A stretch of 64,000 bases of DNA from Halobacteriales archaeon YIM A00010 (GCA_025041175.1 JAKCFJ010000001.1:1178001-1242000); one strand, 5' to 3'; counted from the first letter of the stretch, positions 18,433 through 29,887 are shown. Numbers and translations are program-made. The notes: generated by a model not told the origin, from the sequence alone.

Positions 18433-19605
18433 TTACCGGCGTCGGAGCGCGAACAGCGCCGTCACGAGGAGACCAATCACGGCACCACCACCGGTGAAGC
18501 CGGGACCGGACTGGCTCGTTTGTTCGGTGTCATCGGCTTGGGTGTCAGTACTAGCACCGTCATCAGCGTCGTCTACAGACCCCCCGGAATCGGACTGTTC
18601 CGTATCAGTCGTGTTGGGTGTCTCGGTCGCGTCGTTCCCTGTCGAGCCATTATCTTCGTCGGATGTGACTTCTTCGTCGGGAGTCCCTGTCGTTCCGTCA
18701 TCAGTCCCAGAACCGCCGTCGTTTGTTGACTCTTCGTCACTATCGGCTCTGTCACTCGTGACCGTCAGCGAATACGGTGCCTTCTGCCCGAACGAACCGA
18801 TGCCGTTCTCGAACGGATAGACACGAACGAAGTACGTTCCGCTTTCGTTCGCCGTGTACGTGATCTGTTTGTTTGCAGCATATCCACCAGCGACGTCGTA
18901 CTCATCGCTGTAGCCCGCATATGTGATGTCCGGCGTTTCCGGACTGACGAGCTGGATGTTCACCAGTCCTGTGGAGTCGGTCTGTGCGGATGCGTTGATC
19001 GTTTCGCCTTTGTCGAGATCGATCGCGTACGTATCCACGTCCGAACCGCTCATTACTGCCGAGACGGTGTCGTTGGCTTCGATCTGCGTGGCCGACGATG
19101 GCTGTTCGTTCGGATCGTGCCGATCGAGTCGCCGTGTTTCGACCGTGAGGTTGTAATCTGAGATGTTTTCTCCGGTCACTCGTGCGTAGTACGTTCCGGA
19201 CTGCTCAGCGACCAACCCACCCCACGCTGTTGCGGGAGACCCCGGATTTGGCCGATACGCGGCACCCATCCCGTCATTCGGGTACACACTAACCTCCTCG
19301 CCAGATGGTCCGTACAAAGCGAACTCTGCGCTCCTATTAACGGGGAGGGTGGTATCATCGCTACCGAGATCGAGTTCTGCGTTGATCTGCTCACCGGCGC
19401 TCACGTCGAACGCGTACCAATCGACGTTATCTGATCCGAGGGTTCCGGTCTCGGTGCTGTTAGCGGCCATATCCGTGGCGGTCTCACGGCTGTCGTTGTC
19501 CGGCTCCTCGGCGGCCAACACGCCCGTCGCCACCGCACCGGCTCCTGCGATGGAGACAACCAGTACCGCTACTACCATACAGGTCGTTAATCGTTTCCTA
19601 ATCAT
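18433..19605 (-). CDS. Secreted PPC-domain protein with PGF-CTERM anchor
   Basis: About 390 residues from the ATG at 19605 (MIRKRLTTCMVVAVLVVSIAG, a signal peptide). Two bacterial pre-peptidase C-terminal (PPC-like) beta-sandwich repeats follow, each with the pattern DVDTYAIDLDKGETI or NVDWYAFDVSAGEQI and ending GTYYARV or GTYFVRVYPF. Next come a long Asp/Ser/Thr/Gly-rich spacer and the sorting signal GPGF with a hydrophobic helix and terminal arginines, the PGF-CTERM motif processed by archaeosortase A. It is therefore probably cell-surface, with N-glycosylation sequons. It is the paralogue of 19893-21065, produced by tandem duplication. Confidence 0.88.
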   Translation of the reverse strand: MIRKRLTTCMVVAVLVVSIAGAGAVATGVLAAEEPDNDSRETATDMAANSTETGTLGSDNVDWYAFDVSAGEQINAELDLGSDDTTLPVNRSAEFALYGPSGEEVSVYPNDGMGAAYRPNPGSPATAWGGLVAEQSGTYYARVTGENISDYNLTVETRRLDRHDPNEQPSSATQIEANDTVSAVMSGSDVDTYAIDLDKGETINASAQTDSTGLVNIQLVSPETPDITYAGYSDEYDVAGGYAANKQITYTANESGTYFVRVYPFENGIGSFGQKAPYSLTVTSDRADSDEESTNDGGSGTDDGTTGTPDEEVTSDEDNGSTGNDATETPNTTDTEQSDSGGSVDDADDGASTDTQADDTEQTSQSGPGFTGGGAVIGLLVTALFALRRR

Positions 19606-19690
19606 CTTGTTATGATCTATCGAGAACTGTCGCCGATCGAGGGTCGACACCAGGCAATCCGATTATATAGTAATATACACATGTTGATAG

Positions 19691-19807
19691 TAAGTCTTGT
19701 GGCCATCAAGCCGAGCACGGTCATCGTGATCAGAGGTCATTCACGAACACAAACCGCCGCGATCGAGTGGCTGGAGTGTTCTTGCATTCAGCTGGATCTG
19801 ATCCCAG
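19691..19807 (+). repeat. Fossil copy of the uvrB upstream region at a duplication boundary
   Basis: This stretch resembles 21191-21282, the leader and first codons of uvrB. It starts with the same 17-mer TAAGTCTTGTGGCCATC, continues through an AAACCGCCGnGATCGAG block and ends at GATCCCAG. The uvrB start codon itself is destroyed here. It shows that the unit copied in the tandem duplication of the PPC genes included the region between the gene and uvrB. Confidence 0.6.
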
Positions 19808-19892
19808 TATCTTCCCGACAGCGACCGGTTTCTGCCACAAAATCGGTTCAGAAGGAGGACCGAGCGGTGTTCAACAGGAAATGTCGATCGCG

Positions 19893-21065
19893 CTACTCTG
19901 TTTCTTCACACTCCGGTTGCTCTACGGAATCGTCGTGCTCTTCACACTCATCCTCTGATACAGTGGATTCCTCACAGTTCGGATCGTCCGTCTCCGTCGG
20001 TGTGTCAGCATCAGCATCCTCACCGGCGTCATCAGCACCGGCATCGTCGCCAGCGTCGTCTACTGTCTCTTCGGAATCTGACTGTTCGGTCTCATCGGGG
20101 GTCTCGGTAGAGTCGTCTTCGTCGGTCGAATCCTCTTCATCCGGTGTCTCGGTCGTTCCGTCGTCGGTGTCCGAATCGTCTTCGTCCGGCGATTCATCGT
20201 CATCGTCTCCGGAGACGGTGACGGACAGTTCGTAGGGATCTTCCACGTCATACGAGATGATCCCTTCCTCATAGGGATACACGCGAACGAAATACGTCCC
20301 GCTCGCGTTTGCAGTGTGGTTGAACTGGGTGGCCCAGGGCGGCTCATCAGTGACAACGTACTCGTTGTGGTGTCCATTGATCGTCGCATCACTCGCGTTC
20401 GGTCCAAGGAGTTGGGTGTTCACCAGATTGGAACCCACGTCACTCGCCGTCACGTTGATCGTCTCACCTTCGTCGAGATCGATCGCGTACGTATCCACGT
20501 CCGGACCACTCATCACCGCCGAGAGCGTCTCGCCCGACTCGATCGGGGTGGCTGTTGCCGGTTGTTCGTTCGGATCGTGTTCATCGAGTCGCTGTGTCTC
20601 GACCGTCAGATCGTAGTCGGTGATGTTCTGGCCTTTCACCCGGATGTAGTACGATCCGGACTGTCGAGCCATCACACCACCGAACGCTTCCGTAAAGGCG
20701 CTCGGACTGTACGCCGGACCCATCGCATCGCTCGGGCCTTCGTTCACGTTGTCACCGGACGGTCCGAAGATGTCGAATCGGGCGGACTTGTTTTCATAGA
20801 TGACAGTCGAGTCCTCTTCGCTGAAATTAAGATGCGTCCATATCCGCTCACCCGCTTTGACGTCGAACGCGTACCAGTCGGTGTCGTTTCCTTCGAGTGT
20901 TCCCGTCTCGGTGCTGTTGGCGGCCATCTCGGTGGCGTTCTCACGGCTGTCGTTGTCGTCCGTCTCTTCGGCGGCCAACACGCCCGTCGTCACCGCACCA
21001 GCTCCCACAACGGAGAGAACCATCACCGCTACTACTACACTGATCGTTAGTCGTTTCCTAATCAT
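19893..21065 (-). CDS. Secreted PPC-domain protein, paralogue without PGF-CTERM
   Basis: 390 residues. The signal peptide (MIRKRLTISVVVAVMVLSVVG) and two PPC-like domains are collinear with the neighbour at 18433-19605, including GPDVDTYAIDLDEGETI and GTYFVRVYPYEEG. The acidic spacer follows, but the C-terminal sorting helix is missing. The protein ends in a polar tail with four cysteines (from DDPNCEES to PECEETE). It is thus probably released or disulfide-linked rather than lipid-anchored. No frame downstream of the stop encodes a lost PGF motif. Confidence 0.83.
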   Translation of the reverse strand: MIRKRLTISVVVAVMVLSVVGAGAVTTGVLAAEETDDNDSRENATEMAANSTETGTLEGNDTDWYAFDVKAGERIWTHLNFSEEDSTVIYENKSARFDIFGPSGDNVNEGPSDAMGPAYSPSAFTEAFGGVMARQSGSYYIRVKGQNITDYDLTVETQRLDEHDPNEQPATATPIESGETLSAVMSGPDVDTYAIDLDEGETINVTASDVGSNLVNTQLLGPNASDATINGHHNEYVVTDEPPWATQFNHTANASGTYFVRVYPYEEGIISYDVEDPYELSVTVSGDDDDESPDEDDSDTDDGTTETPDEEDSTDEDDSTETPDETEQSDSEETVDDAGDDAGADDAGEDADADTPTETDDPNCEESTVSEDECEEHDDSVEQPECEETE

Positions 21066-21151
21066 GGTGTCATAATCCGGTGAACACTACCGTCAATCGA
21101 GCGTCGACACCAGCGCCATCGGACTATATTAGAATCTATACATATTAATAA

Positions 21152-21207
21152 TAAGCTTTGTGGCCACCAGACATGTTTATAAAATAATCATAAGTCTTGT
21201 GGCCATC
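21152..21207 (+). promoter_or_regulatory. Repeated TAAG-TTGTGGCCA motif in the PPC/uvrB divergent region
   Basis: Two copies of a 17-bp sequence (TAAGCTTTGTGGCCACC at 21152 and TAAGTCTTGTGGCCATC at 21191) lie in the divergent promoter region. A third, identical to the second, lies at 19691 upstream of the other PPC gene. AT-rich TATA-like stretches adjoin them (CTATATTAG, TTTATAAAATAA). They may be regulator binding sites or only by-products of the duplication. Confidence 0.4.
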
Positions 21208-21268
21208 TTGGCGAACGCAAACCGCCGGGATCGAGCGTCTGAAGTGCTCTCGGCTACAATCGCTTTCG

Positions 21269-23356
<2,088 letters not shown>

Positions 23357-23371
23357 GACGATCGGTGTTCT

Positions 23372-24202
23372 CTATATCGGTCGCCACCGTACCGCAGTGG
23401 ATGGATGAAGCGGGTTTGCCCCGATCACATCGTATTCGACAGCCATCACCGAAAGGTCTCGATGCTCGGACAACACGGACACGATATCCGTGTTATAGTT
23501 GTTGACTGTCGCGTACCGCTGACGGAGCAGTCCAAGGAGCGTGTCGGGATGCGGACCGGTTTCTTCGAGGTGAACGCCGCCGACGATGTCGTCGGCCGCC
23601 GCGCGTGCTGCGAGTCGATCGATCACCGGTTCAACGTCGTCGAGCGTCGTGAGTGCCCCTCGCGTGAACACCACAGCGTCGCCTTCCGGAAGAAGGTCCC
23701 ACTCGCCGTGAAAATCGAACGGGACGACCGAGACGCGGTCCGTATCGCTGTACAATTCACGTGCCAGGGTGACGCCGTGCTGGCTCACTTCACCACCAAC
23801 CACGGTCACAGTGAGGAATTCCTCGGCAATCATGCCGAGCGTCGTTCCCCAGCCACAACCGAGATCAACGACGGCTTCACCACCGGTAAGCATCGGATGG
23901 AGGGCGTCTCGGACAGCGGACCGTTCTCGCGCAAGCAGTTCTGCTGTGGTGGCGAGATAGAGGCGTTCGTCGATCGAGATGACATCGGGATTCTCACGCC
24001 CCCGTGATTTGATTTCGTTCGCAAACGTCTCTGGGGCAACCGGATGCTCGCGGTATTGTTCGAGCAGATGGGCATAGATGTTGTTGTACATCGCGTTCTC
24101 CGTGTACGCTCCGGGCCTGCTCGGTGGATCACGAGATGGATCGAGGAGGGAGACAGCCCACGCAGAGTGTTGCGGAAGATCATCGAGCGCTAACGGCTCC
24201 AT
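23372..24202 (-). CDS. Class I SAM-dependent methyltransferase
   Basis: 276 residues. The SAM-binding motif I is seen as AVVDLGCGWGTTLGMIAEEF and the motif II acidic region as VTVVGGEVSQHG, with motif IV near GDAVVFTRGAL. The Rossmann domain occupies residues ~100-230. The N-terminal ~100 residues are a helical cap without recognised similarity. The substrate is unknown. The gene is convergent to uvrB, with 15 bp between the stops, and the adjacent stomatin relic gives no functional clue. Confidence 0.8.
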   Translation of the reverse strand: MEPLALDDLPQHSAWAVSLLDPSRDPPSRPGAYTENAMYNNIYAHLLEQYREHPVAPETFANEIKSRGRENPDVISIDERLYLATTAELLARERSAVRDALHPMLTGGEAVVDLGCGWGTTLGMIAEEFLTVTVVGGEVSQHGVTLARELYSDTDRVSVVPFDFHGEWDLLPEGDAVVFTRGALTTLDDVEPVIDRLAARAAADDIVGGVHLEETGPHPDTLLGLLRQRYATVNNYNTDIVSVLSEHRDLSVMAVEYDVIGANPLHPSTAVRWRPI

Positions 24203-24470
24203 GGTCGCCCCTCCGTCACTGCGTCGTTGTCAGTCGATTCAACACGCACCAGAGGTAGTTGCATCGCTACCACCCACGAGAAAGCAACACCGTCACTCAT
24301 GGATCAAACCTATAAAACCCCTCGTTATGGGAAGTTCCCTATCAGACGCTGTTCAGAGGGATCACAGCATCGCGTACCTACTCGCGGCGTTGCATGACTC
24401 GCTTGGTGATGCCAGGTCGTGGAATTTCATATCAGTTATCAAGCTGAGATCGTTCTTGTGGTGGCTGATC
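24203..24470. other. Gap with methyltransferase promoter and no gene
   Basis: This stretch carries a TATA-like CTATAAAACC near 24310. No convincing coding region or RNA was seen. Together with the stomatin relic that follows it forms a 416-bp gene-free gap. Confidence 0.4.
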
Positions 24471-24590
24471 GCCTCGATCGAATCGAGACCGAGCAGCGAC
24501 GTGAGTTCCTGGAAAAGACGGCCACGTTCGAATCGCCCTGTTCGAGGGCTTTGAGCGTTTCCCCTCCGTCTCGATGACTGTCGAGTGCCC
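24471..24590 (-). pseudogene. Relic of an SPFH/stomatin C-terminus
   Basis: On the minus strand this stretch encodes, with a frame change, pieces that match the intact SPFH gene at 26632-27729. They are a VI(E/D)T start, then FQELTSLLG fused directly to LDSIEAI. Two DNA blocks are identical to the intact gene (18 bp at 24471 and 22 bp near 24494). The intervening ~35 codons of the intact gene are deleted. It is a decayed partial copy or the last remnant of a paralogue. Confidence 0.6.
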
Positions 24591-24618
24591 GAACGGGCCG
24601 AGTAGGGCGGGGAAAATA

Positions 24619-25053
24619 TCAATATTGATACATTATCTTCGGCACCAATCTGTGAACATCGAGGGCTACGGCTAGTAGTACTATTCCAGTCAGAATAAGC
24701 GGTGAGACAAAGATAAATCCATAGAAAACACTGAGAGTCAGTAGCCCGAAGAATACACCGAAACAGAGGAAGGTAACTCCGAATCCACCGATTATCACCT
24801 GAACGACTCGACTACTTCGAGCACCAACGGTGATAACAGGTGATATCCCTACCGTAAGCAACAGCAAACCAACAGCCGGGACCCAGATGTAACGACCAGC
24901 AGCGAGTAGCGTTTGATCTAGCCAGGGCACTGTGATCGAGACATAATATCCCGGAGTCATGATCCATGTGATTCCCCAATACAAGAGGAATGCCCCGACC
25001 AGTCCAGTGATTCCATACAGCGCGTTCAGAACAGACCGATTTGATCTATTCAT
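24619..25053 (-). CDS. Four-helix membrane protein of unknown function
   Basis: 144 residues with four clear hydrophobic segments (near residues 12-32, 50-72, 85-110 and 115-135) and short charged ends (MNRSNRS and HRLVPKIMYQY). No signature motif was recognised. Base composition is more AT-rich than in the neighbouring housekeeping genes, which hints at accessory origin. It is transcribed divergently from the HTH/DUF7521-type cluster at 25311. Confidence 0.65.
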   Translation of the reverse strand: MNRSNRSVLNALYGITGLVGAFLLYWGITWIMTPGYYVSITVPWLDQTLLAAGRYIWVPAVGLLLLTVGISPVITVGARSSRVVQVIIGGFGVTFLCFGVFFGLLTLSVFYGFIFVSPLILTGIVLLAVALDVHRLVPKIMYQY

Positions 25054-25310
25054 CTGTTATTTTCTCCAATTCCTGTATGTTTTCTGACGATCAGACAGTC
25101 TACTGTGAGATCACTTCCCGAAACGTCATTGATCATTATCCATCACGATCAGACATAGCAGCAGTCACAGTATAAGATGAAACGCGCGGTTTCTATCTCG
25201 GAAAGTGCTCCTATCCACTTTTATAAGCACCCATCGTCATTCAACCGTGACGTGCTTCCACGACGAAGACAGATCACGGGATCGATTGTTGGGCGGACAG
25301 CGATCAGCTG

Positions 25311-25658
25311 ATGACGACGGATGGTGAGCTCAGTGAGATCGCCGAGCTGCTCGACGATCCGTATGCTCGTGATATACTTGCCGAAGCGAGCATCGAGCCG
25401 GTGTCTGCAACGATGCTGAGCGAGCACTGTGATGCGTCGCTGCCGACGGTGTATCGCCGGATCGAGCAGTTACAGGAACACGATCTCCTCACGGCCCAGC
25501 AGCAACTCGATCCCGATGGGAACCACTACAAGACGTACGAAGCCCGTCTCGAAGGAGTGGCCATCGATCTCACAGACGGAACGTACAGTGTCGAGATAAC
25601 CCGGACGAAGCAGGGAGCGGCCGATCGCTTCTCCGATCTTGTCGAGGATCTCAAGTAA
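25311..25658 (+). CDS. Winged-helix transcriptional regulator (ArsR-like)
   Basis: 115 residues. The N-terminal winged helix is typical of haloarchaeal HTH_20/ArsR-type repressors: LLDDPYARDILAEASIEPVSATMLSEHCDASLPTVYRRIEQL holds the helix-turn-helix with recognition helix SLPTVYRRIEQL. A beta-rich tail (YEARLEGVAIDLTDGTYSVEI) follows. It is followed by two small membrane proteins on the same strand, an arrangement seen repeatedly in haloarchaea and suggesting a regulator/membrane-sensor unit. Confidence 0.85.
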   Translation: MTTDGELSEIAELLDDPYARDILAEASIEPVSATMLSEHCDASLPTVYRRIEQLQEHDLLTAQQQLDPDGNHYKTYEARLEGVAIDLTDGTYSVEITRTKQGAADRFSDLVEDLK

Positions 25659-25665
25659 CAGACCC

Positions 25666-25977
25666 ATGATTTCACTCCCCCTCCAAACGACGGCAGGCGG
25701 CGTAGTAATCGAAGTGCTGCTGGTTTTCAGTCTTCTCATGGCGGTCGTCCTCTCGCTCGTTATCGGAGTCAAAGGCCTCCAGACCTATCGAGCGTCGCAT
25801 GACCGAGGGATCGTCTTACTCACTGTGGGCATCCTGCTCCTGAGTGGGATAGCAACCAGCATCAACGTCATTCTCAATATGTTTACAGATGTTTCCGTCT
25901 GGATCATACCGATAGCAGGTAACCTCTCCCGACTCCTCGGGATCGTTATCATCATTGTAGCAATCTATGACCAGTAA
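25666..25977 (+). CDS. Small membrane protein (DUF7521-like), first of pair
   Basis: 103 residues from the ATG at 25666, 7 bp after the regulator's stop, so both are in one operon. It has three hydrophobic helices (VVIEVLLVFSLLMAVVLSLVI, IVLLTVGILLLSGIATSINVI and WIIPIAGNLSRLLGIVIIIVAIY) with the basic loop KGLQTYRASHDR between the first two. This pattern (helix, GYRAYRR-like loop, helix, helix) characterises the haloarchaeal family found next to such HTH genes. The family name is from memory. No enzymatic motif is present. Confidence 0.75.
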   Translation: MISLPLQTTAGGVVIEVLLVFSLLMAVVLSLVIGVKGLQTYRASHDRGIVLLTVGILLLSGIATSINVILNMFTDVSVWIIPIAGNLSRLLGIVIIIVAIYDQ

Positions 25978-26054
25978 TACCCTGCCTCACCGGACTGAGC
26001 CGAACAGATTCACCAGAGACGGCACTAACATCGAACAACTGATGGGAGAATACA

Positions 26055-26357
26055 ATGAGTGACGTCACAGCACCACTCATCATTGATACAGTGGCAGTAC
26101 AGCTTATTATCGTCGGACTCCTCGCCGTTGGCGGTGTCTTTGTCGGGTATCAGGGCTACCGTGGCTATGTGCGAAACGACAATCGGACGCTGCTGGTTGT
26201 TACTGTCGGTATCCTGTTTTTGACCACGATTCCGATCGTGGTCGTGGGAGGGCTACGAGTGACGACCGCTCTTCCCCAATCACATGTGAATATTGTCTTT
26301 CTAGTACTCACCAACCTTGGACTCATTCTCATCCTGTATGCGTTCACCTGTACCTAG
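26055..26357 (+). CDS. Small membrane protein (DUF7521-like), second of pair
   Basis: 100 residues with the same three-helix plan as the preceding gene: an N-terminal helix, then the loop YQGYRGYVRNDNRTLL and two further helices ending ILILYAFTCT. It lies 77 bp downstream of its paralogue and was probably derived by tandem duplication. It is likely co-regulated by the winged-helix protein at 25311. Its function is unknown. Confidence 0.72.
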   Translation: MSDVTAPLIIDTVAVQLIIVGLLAVGGVFVGYQGYRGYVRNDNRTLLVVTVGILFLTTIPIVVVGGLRVTTALPQSHVNIVFLVLTNLGLILILYAFTCT

Positions 26358-26521
26358 GAACTCACAGGATGGCTGTGTTGAATCGCTGTAAGGTGTTGGC
26401 TTTCACTGTCTCTTCCTGATAGCTCGTAGTTGCTGAATCAGCTAGTCTTATTGTTCACCAAGGGACATATTCCAAGAGCGTACTCCAGCATGGCTATGCT
26501 ACTACGGAACATGCGTTGTGT

Positions 26522-26647
26522 ATGAGCGATCTCGAAATCACTCCTATCAATCCTGACGATCCGTTTTTCAACCGCGAGACGTACACGAGTGATGCACCGG
26601 CAGATCTCTCCGAACGGATCGATGAACTACTCTACGGAGGGCGCTGA
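26522..26647 (+). CDS. Possible 41-residue acidic protein
   Basis: A short open frame begins MSDLEITPINPDDPFFN and ends SERIDELLYGGR. Acidic composition and codon use look haloarchaeal. The last 16 bp overlap the 3' end of the convergent SPFH gene. No family was recognised and there is no clear promoter, so it is a weak call. Confidence 0.3.
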   Translation: MSDLEITPINPDDPFFNRETYTSDAPADLSERIDELLYGGR

Positions 26648-27729
26648 GCAACGTACTCGTCCTCTAGACCGCTCGCCTCGATCGAATCGAGATCCAGCAG
26701 CTCTCGCGTTTCGGCGTCGAACGACTGGCTCGCCAGTTGCGTCTCCCCAGACCGCACGTCATTCCCGGTGAGCTGCGTGCCGTAGCGGCCGAGCAGCGAC
26801 GTGAGTTCCTGGGGAACGAGGTATGTGGTCGAGCCGCCCTGCCCGATCTCCCCGAGCGTTTCCAATCCTGTATCGATGACCGCGCGTTCGCCCATCGATT
26901 CGGCCGCTCGCGCCTGGAGCACCGTCGAAACCGCGCCACCCTGAGCGTCGAGGATCCGGGCTCGTTGTTCACCCTCCGACTGAATGACGTTCGCCCGTTT
27001 GTCGCCCTCCGCGCGCTCGATGGCGCTCACACGCTCGCCTTGGGCTTCGAGGATCATCGCCCGGCGGCGGCGTTCCGCAGCGGACTGTTGTTCCATCGCG
27101 CTCACGACATCCGAGGTGGGTTTCACCTCCCGTACCTCCACGGCCTCGATCCGCACCCCCCACTCGTCGGTCGGTTCGTGGAGTTCCGAGCTGATGCGCT
27201 CGTTGATCTCCTCACGCCGCGAGAGCGTCGCGTCCAGCGCCATATCCCCGAGCACCGCCCGGAGCGTCGTTTGTGCCAGCAGCGACGTGGCCCGTCTGTA
27301 ATCATCCACCTCGAGAAACGCGCGTTTTGGATCCATCACCCGGATGTACACGACGGCGTCGGCGGTGACGGGAGAGTTGTCCCGCGTGATCGCCTCCTGT
27401 CGGGGAACGTCCAGCGTCTGTGTCCGCAGATCGAACCGATAGGTCCGGGAGACGAAGGGCACAATGAAATGCAGCCCCGGATCGAGCAGCCCACGATACT
27501 CGCCGAACACCGAGAGCGCGCGCTTCTCGTAGGCCTTGACGATCTCTACGGAGCTCGCCACCCCCGCGACCACGACGCCGAGCATCACCAGCCCCACCGC
27601 GAACACGGGATCGACAGCCGAAAGCGCAAACACGCCCGCGAGCACGAGAAGAGCGATGAAATACACCGCGAACAGACGGAGCGGCCACCGCGAGGTCGAA
27701 CGCCCCAGCCTGTACACCGGGCTGTTCAT
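26632..27729 (-). CDS. SPFH/band 7 (stomatin-like) membrane protein
   Basis: 365 residues. N-terminal hydrophobic hairpin or two helices (residues ~14-60), then the SPFH domain with VKAYEKRALSVFGEYRGLLDPGLHFIVPF and LDVPRQEAITRDNSPVTADAVVYIRV. A helical region rich in Glu/Ala/Arg (SAAERRRRAMILEAQGERVSAIERAEGDK) drives oligomerisation. Such proteins form membrane rings that organise microdomains and modulate proteases. The partner NfeD-type protein is not adjacent. A decayed copy of its C-terminus lies at 24471-24590. Confidence 0.92.
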   Translation of the reverse strand: MNSPVYRLGRSTSRWPLRLFAVYFIALLVLAGVFALSAVDPVFAVGLVMLGVVVAGVASSVEIVKAYEKRALSVFGEYRGLLDPGLHFIVPFVSRTYRFDLRTQTLDVPRQEAITRDNSPVTADAVVYIRVMDPKRAFLEVDDYRRATSLLAQTTLRAVLGDMALDATLSRREEINERISSELHEPTDEWGVRIEAVEVREVKPTSDVVSAMEQQSAAERRRRAMILEAQGERVSAIERAEGDKRANVIQSEGEQRARILDAQGGAVSTVLQARAAESMGERAVIDTGLETLGEIGQGGSTTYLVPQELTSLLGRYGTQLTGNDVRSGETQLASQSFDAETRELLDLDSIEASGLEDEYVAQRPP

Positions 27730-27778
27730 GTGGTAACATTTATCGAAGGAAGGTTAAGGGTTTCGTGGGGGCACAGTC

Positions 27779-29527
27779 TCACAACCGTCGATCGATCGTT
27801 TTCGCCGTTCGTTCACCGATGCCGGGGACGCTTTCGAGTTCGGAGAGAGAGGCGGCGCGAACGTTGTCGACCGATCCAAACCGGCGGAGCAGGTTCGTTC
27901 GCGTTTTCGGCCCGACGCCGGAAACGTCGTCGAGGACGGTCTGCACGTCGTCGCGGAGCGTTTGGTGGTACTGGACGGCAAAGCGGTGTGCCTCATCGCG
28001 GACGCGCTGGAGGAGATGGAGCTGTGGCGCGTCGCTGGACCAGTCGAACGCCCGGTCGGGGGTGATGACCGTCTCCTCCGCCTTGGCGAGCGCGACACAC
28101 GGGATTTCCCACGCCCATTCGGAGAGCGCCTCCCGTGCGGCTTCGAGCTGTCCCGACCCGCCGTCGATGAGCAACAGATCGGGATCGGGACGGTCGTCCC
28201 GCCCCGCCTGGGCGCGTTCTGCCCGCCAGCCGATCAGCTCGCGCATGTTCGCGTAATCATCGTTGCGCTCGGTGAGCTTCTTCCGGCGGTAGGCGGATTT
28301 CTCCGGCTGTCCACCGACGAAAGCGACGTCGCTTCCGACGACCGCCCGCCCGTGGGCGTGGCTCACGTCGAACCCCTCAACCCGGTCGATCGAATCGAGA
28401 CCGAGCGCCTGGGAGAGCAACGCGCCTTCGTCAGTGCCATCGCTCGCTCGCCGGGCGTTTTTCAGCGCGAGATCGACCAGCCTCGCCTCTCGACCCGCAC
28501 CCGGTACGGCCACCGCGACCCCCTCGGTCTCCAACCACCCGATAACGTCGTTGTCCCTCGGCCGTTCGGGGAGCAACAGCGCGTCGGGAAGCCCGCGTTC
28601 GGCGTAGTACTGGGGGACGAACGCGCCCAACACGTCCGCAACGGTGTGCTCGCCAGGGGACGAATCGACGCCGGTTCCCGAAAGGGTGTAGCGCTCGCGG
28701 TCGACGAGCTTGCCGTTCTCGCTGCGGAGTCGGGCGACAGTCGTCTCCGACCCGTGGATGGCGACGCCGAGCACGTCGACGGTCCGTTCCTCGCGTGTGC
28801 TGACGGCCTCGCCGCCCTCGCCGTGGAACGCCTCGACCGCGCGCAGCCGATCGCGGAGGTTCGCCGCGCGTTCGAACTGTTTGGCGTTGCTTGCTGTGTC
28901 CATCGCGCGCCCGAGCGGATCGGTGAGTGCCCCCGTTTCTCCCTCGAAAAAGCGCTTGACCGACTCGACATCCTCGAAATACGCCTCGCGGGTGATCTCG
29001 CCCGTACACGGGGCGCTACAGAGACCGATGTCGTGGTCGAGACAGGGCCGATCCCGGTTTGTGAACTTGTGATCCGAACAGCCACGGACGCCGTAGATCT
29101 CCCGAACGGCCTTCACTACCGTTTCGACCCGCCCCTTGTCGGTGTACGGACCGTAGACGGTCGCCGCCTCGTCGGGATCTCTCGTAATCTCGATGCGCGG
29201 CGACGCGTGATCGGTCAGCTGGACGAGCGGATAGGACTTGTCGTCTTTCAACCGGACGTTGTACGCTGGCTGGTGGCGCTTGATCAGGTTCGCTTCCAGC
29301 AACAGCGCTTGTGTCTCCGTGTCCGTCACCGCAACCGAGACGGCGTCAGCCCGCTCGATCATCCGACGGATCCGCGGCCCGCGCGGATCCGCGTAGGACC
29401 GCACGCGATCGCGCAGCTCGACCGCCTTCCCGACGTACAACACCACTTCGCTCTCGTCGAGAAACTGGTACACCCCCGACTCGCGGGGAAGATCACTTGC
29501 GCGGTCGCGCACGGTCGCGCTGTCCAT
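27779..29527 (-). CDS. uvrC: Excinuclease ABC subunit C
   Basis: 582 residues from the ATG at 29527 ([20 protein letters not shown]); upstream extension of the frame is rejected because it precedes the GIY-YIG domain. UvrC makes both incisions in nucleotide excision repair. The GIY-YIG nuclease ([18 protein letters not shown]), a cysteine cluster (CSDH...[13 protein letters not shown]), a UVR motif ([15 protein letters not shown]) that binds UvrB, the RNase H-like second nuclease and C-terminal helix-hairpin-helices ([18 protein letters not shown] and [12 protein letters not shown]) are all present. uvrB is 4.4 kb away. Confidence 0.97.
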   Translation of the reverse strand: MDSATVRDRASDLPRESGVYQFLDESEVVLYVGKAVELRDRVRSYADPRGPRIRRMIERADAVSVAVTDTETQALLLEANLIKRHQPAYNVRLKDDKSYPLVQLTDHASPRIEITRDPDEAATVYGPYTDKGRVETVVKAVREIYGVRGCSDHKFTNRDRPCLDHDIGLCSAPCTGEITREAYFEDVESVKRFFEGETGALTDPLGRAMDTASNAKQFERAANLRDRLRAVEAFHGEGGEAVSTREERTVDVLGVAIHGSETTVARLRSENGKLVDRERYTLSGTGVDSSPGEHTVADVLGAFVPQYYAERGLPDALLLPERPRDNDVIGWLETEGVAVAVPGAGREARLVDLALKNARRASDGTDEGALLSQALGLDSIDRVEGFDVSHAHGRAVVGSDVAFVGGQPEKSAYRRKKLTERNDDYANMRELIGWRAERAQAGRDDRPDPDLLLIDGGSGQLEAAREALSEWAWEIPCVALAKAEETVITPDRAFDWSSDAPQLHLLQRVRDEAHRFAVQYHQTLRDDVQTVLDDVSGVGPKTRTNLLRRFGSVDNVRAASLSELESVPGIGERTAKTIDRRL

Positions 29528-29623
29528 CACCGTCCGGTAACAGCCGAGGGAGTTTGAAGGTGACGAGCGTCGAAGGAATCTGCGGGTCGGAGGGCACAAA
29601 CCGTCGCGTCCGGAACAGCGTGT

Positions 29624-29887
29624 ATGGACGACGACGTTCGCCTGTGGATGGTCGAGCGATCCTACGACACCCGAAACCTCGTGACGGTCGTGCACGCGAC
29701 CACTGACGGCGACCGCTACCACCGGAAGGAACTCTCTGCGAGCATGCTCGCTCGGACCGACGTGACGGCGGGGATAACGGTCCCGGCCACCGATCTCGAA
29801 CCTGTCGAAGACGAGCAGCGACGCCAGCGGTACGCCACAGAGGCGACACGGATGGCTGACACGCACGCGCCCGACGACACGGTCTGA
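29624..29887 (+). CDS. Small conserved haloarchaeal protein
   Basis: 87 acidic residues ([39 protein letters not shown]...). It shows a short alpha/beta pattern and ends in a helix, [16 protein letters not shown]. It resembles a family of unknown function widespread in haloarchaea. It lies 97 bp after the divergent uvrC start and 39 bp before the AIR-synthase-like gene, so it may share a transcript with the latter. No function can be assigned. Confidence 0.72.
   Translation: MDDDVRLWMVERSYDTRNLVTVVHATTDGDRYHRKELSASMLARTDVTAGITVPATDLEPVEDEQRRQRYATEATRMADTHAPDDTV

Noticed and set aside
26366-26521. Possible insertion-sequence end (GGCTGTGTTGAATCGCTG) before the 41-residue frame
   Set aside because: Only one end-like sequence was seen and no inverted partner or target duplication could be found.
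27962-29557. 531-codon plus-strand frame opposite uvrC
   Set aside because: Antisense shadow of uvrC.
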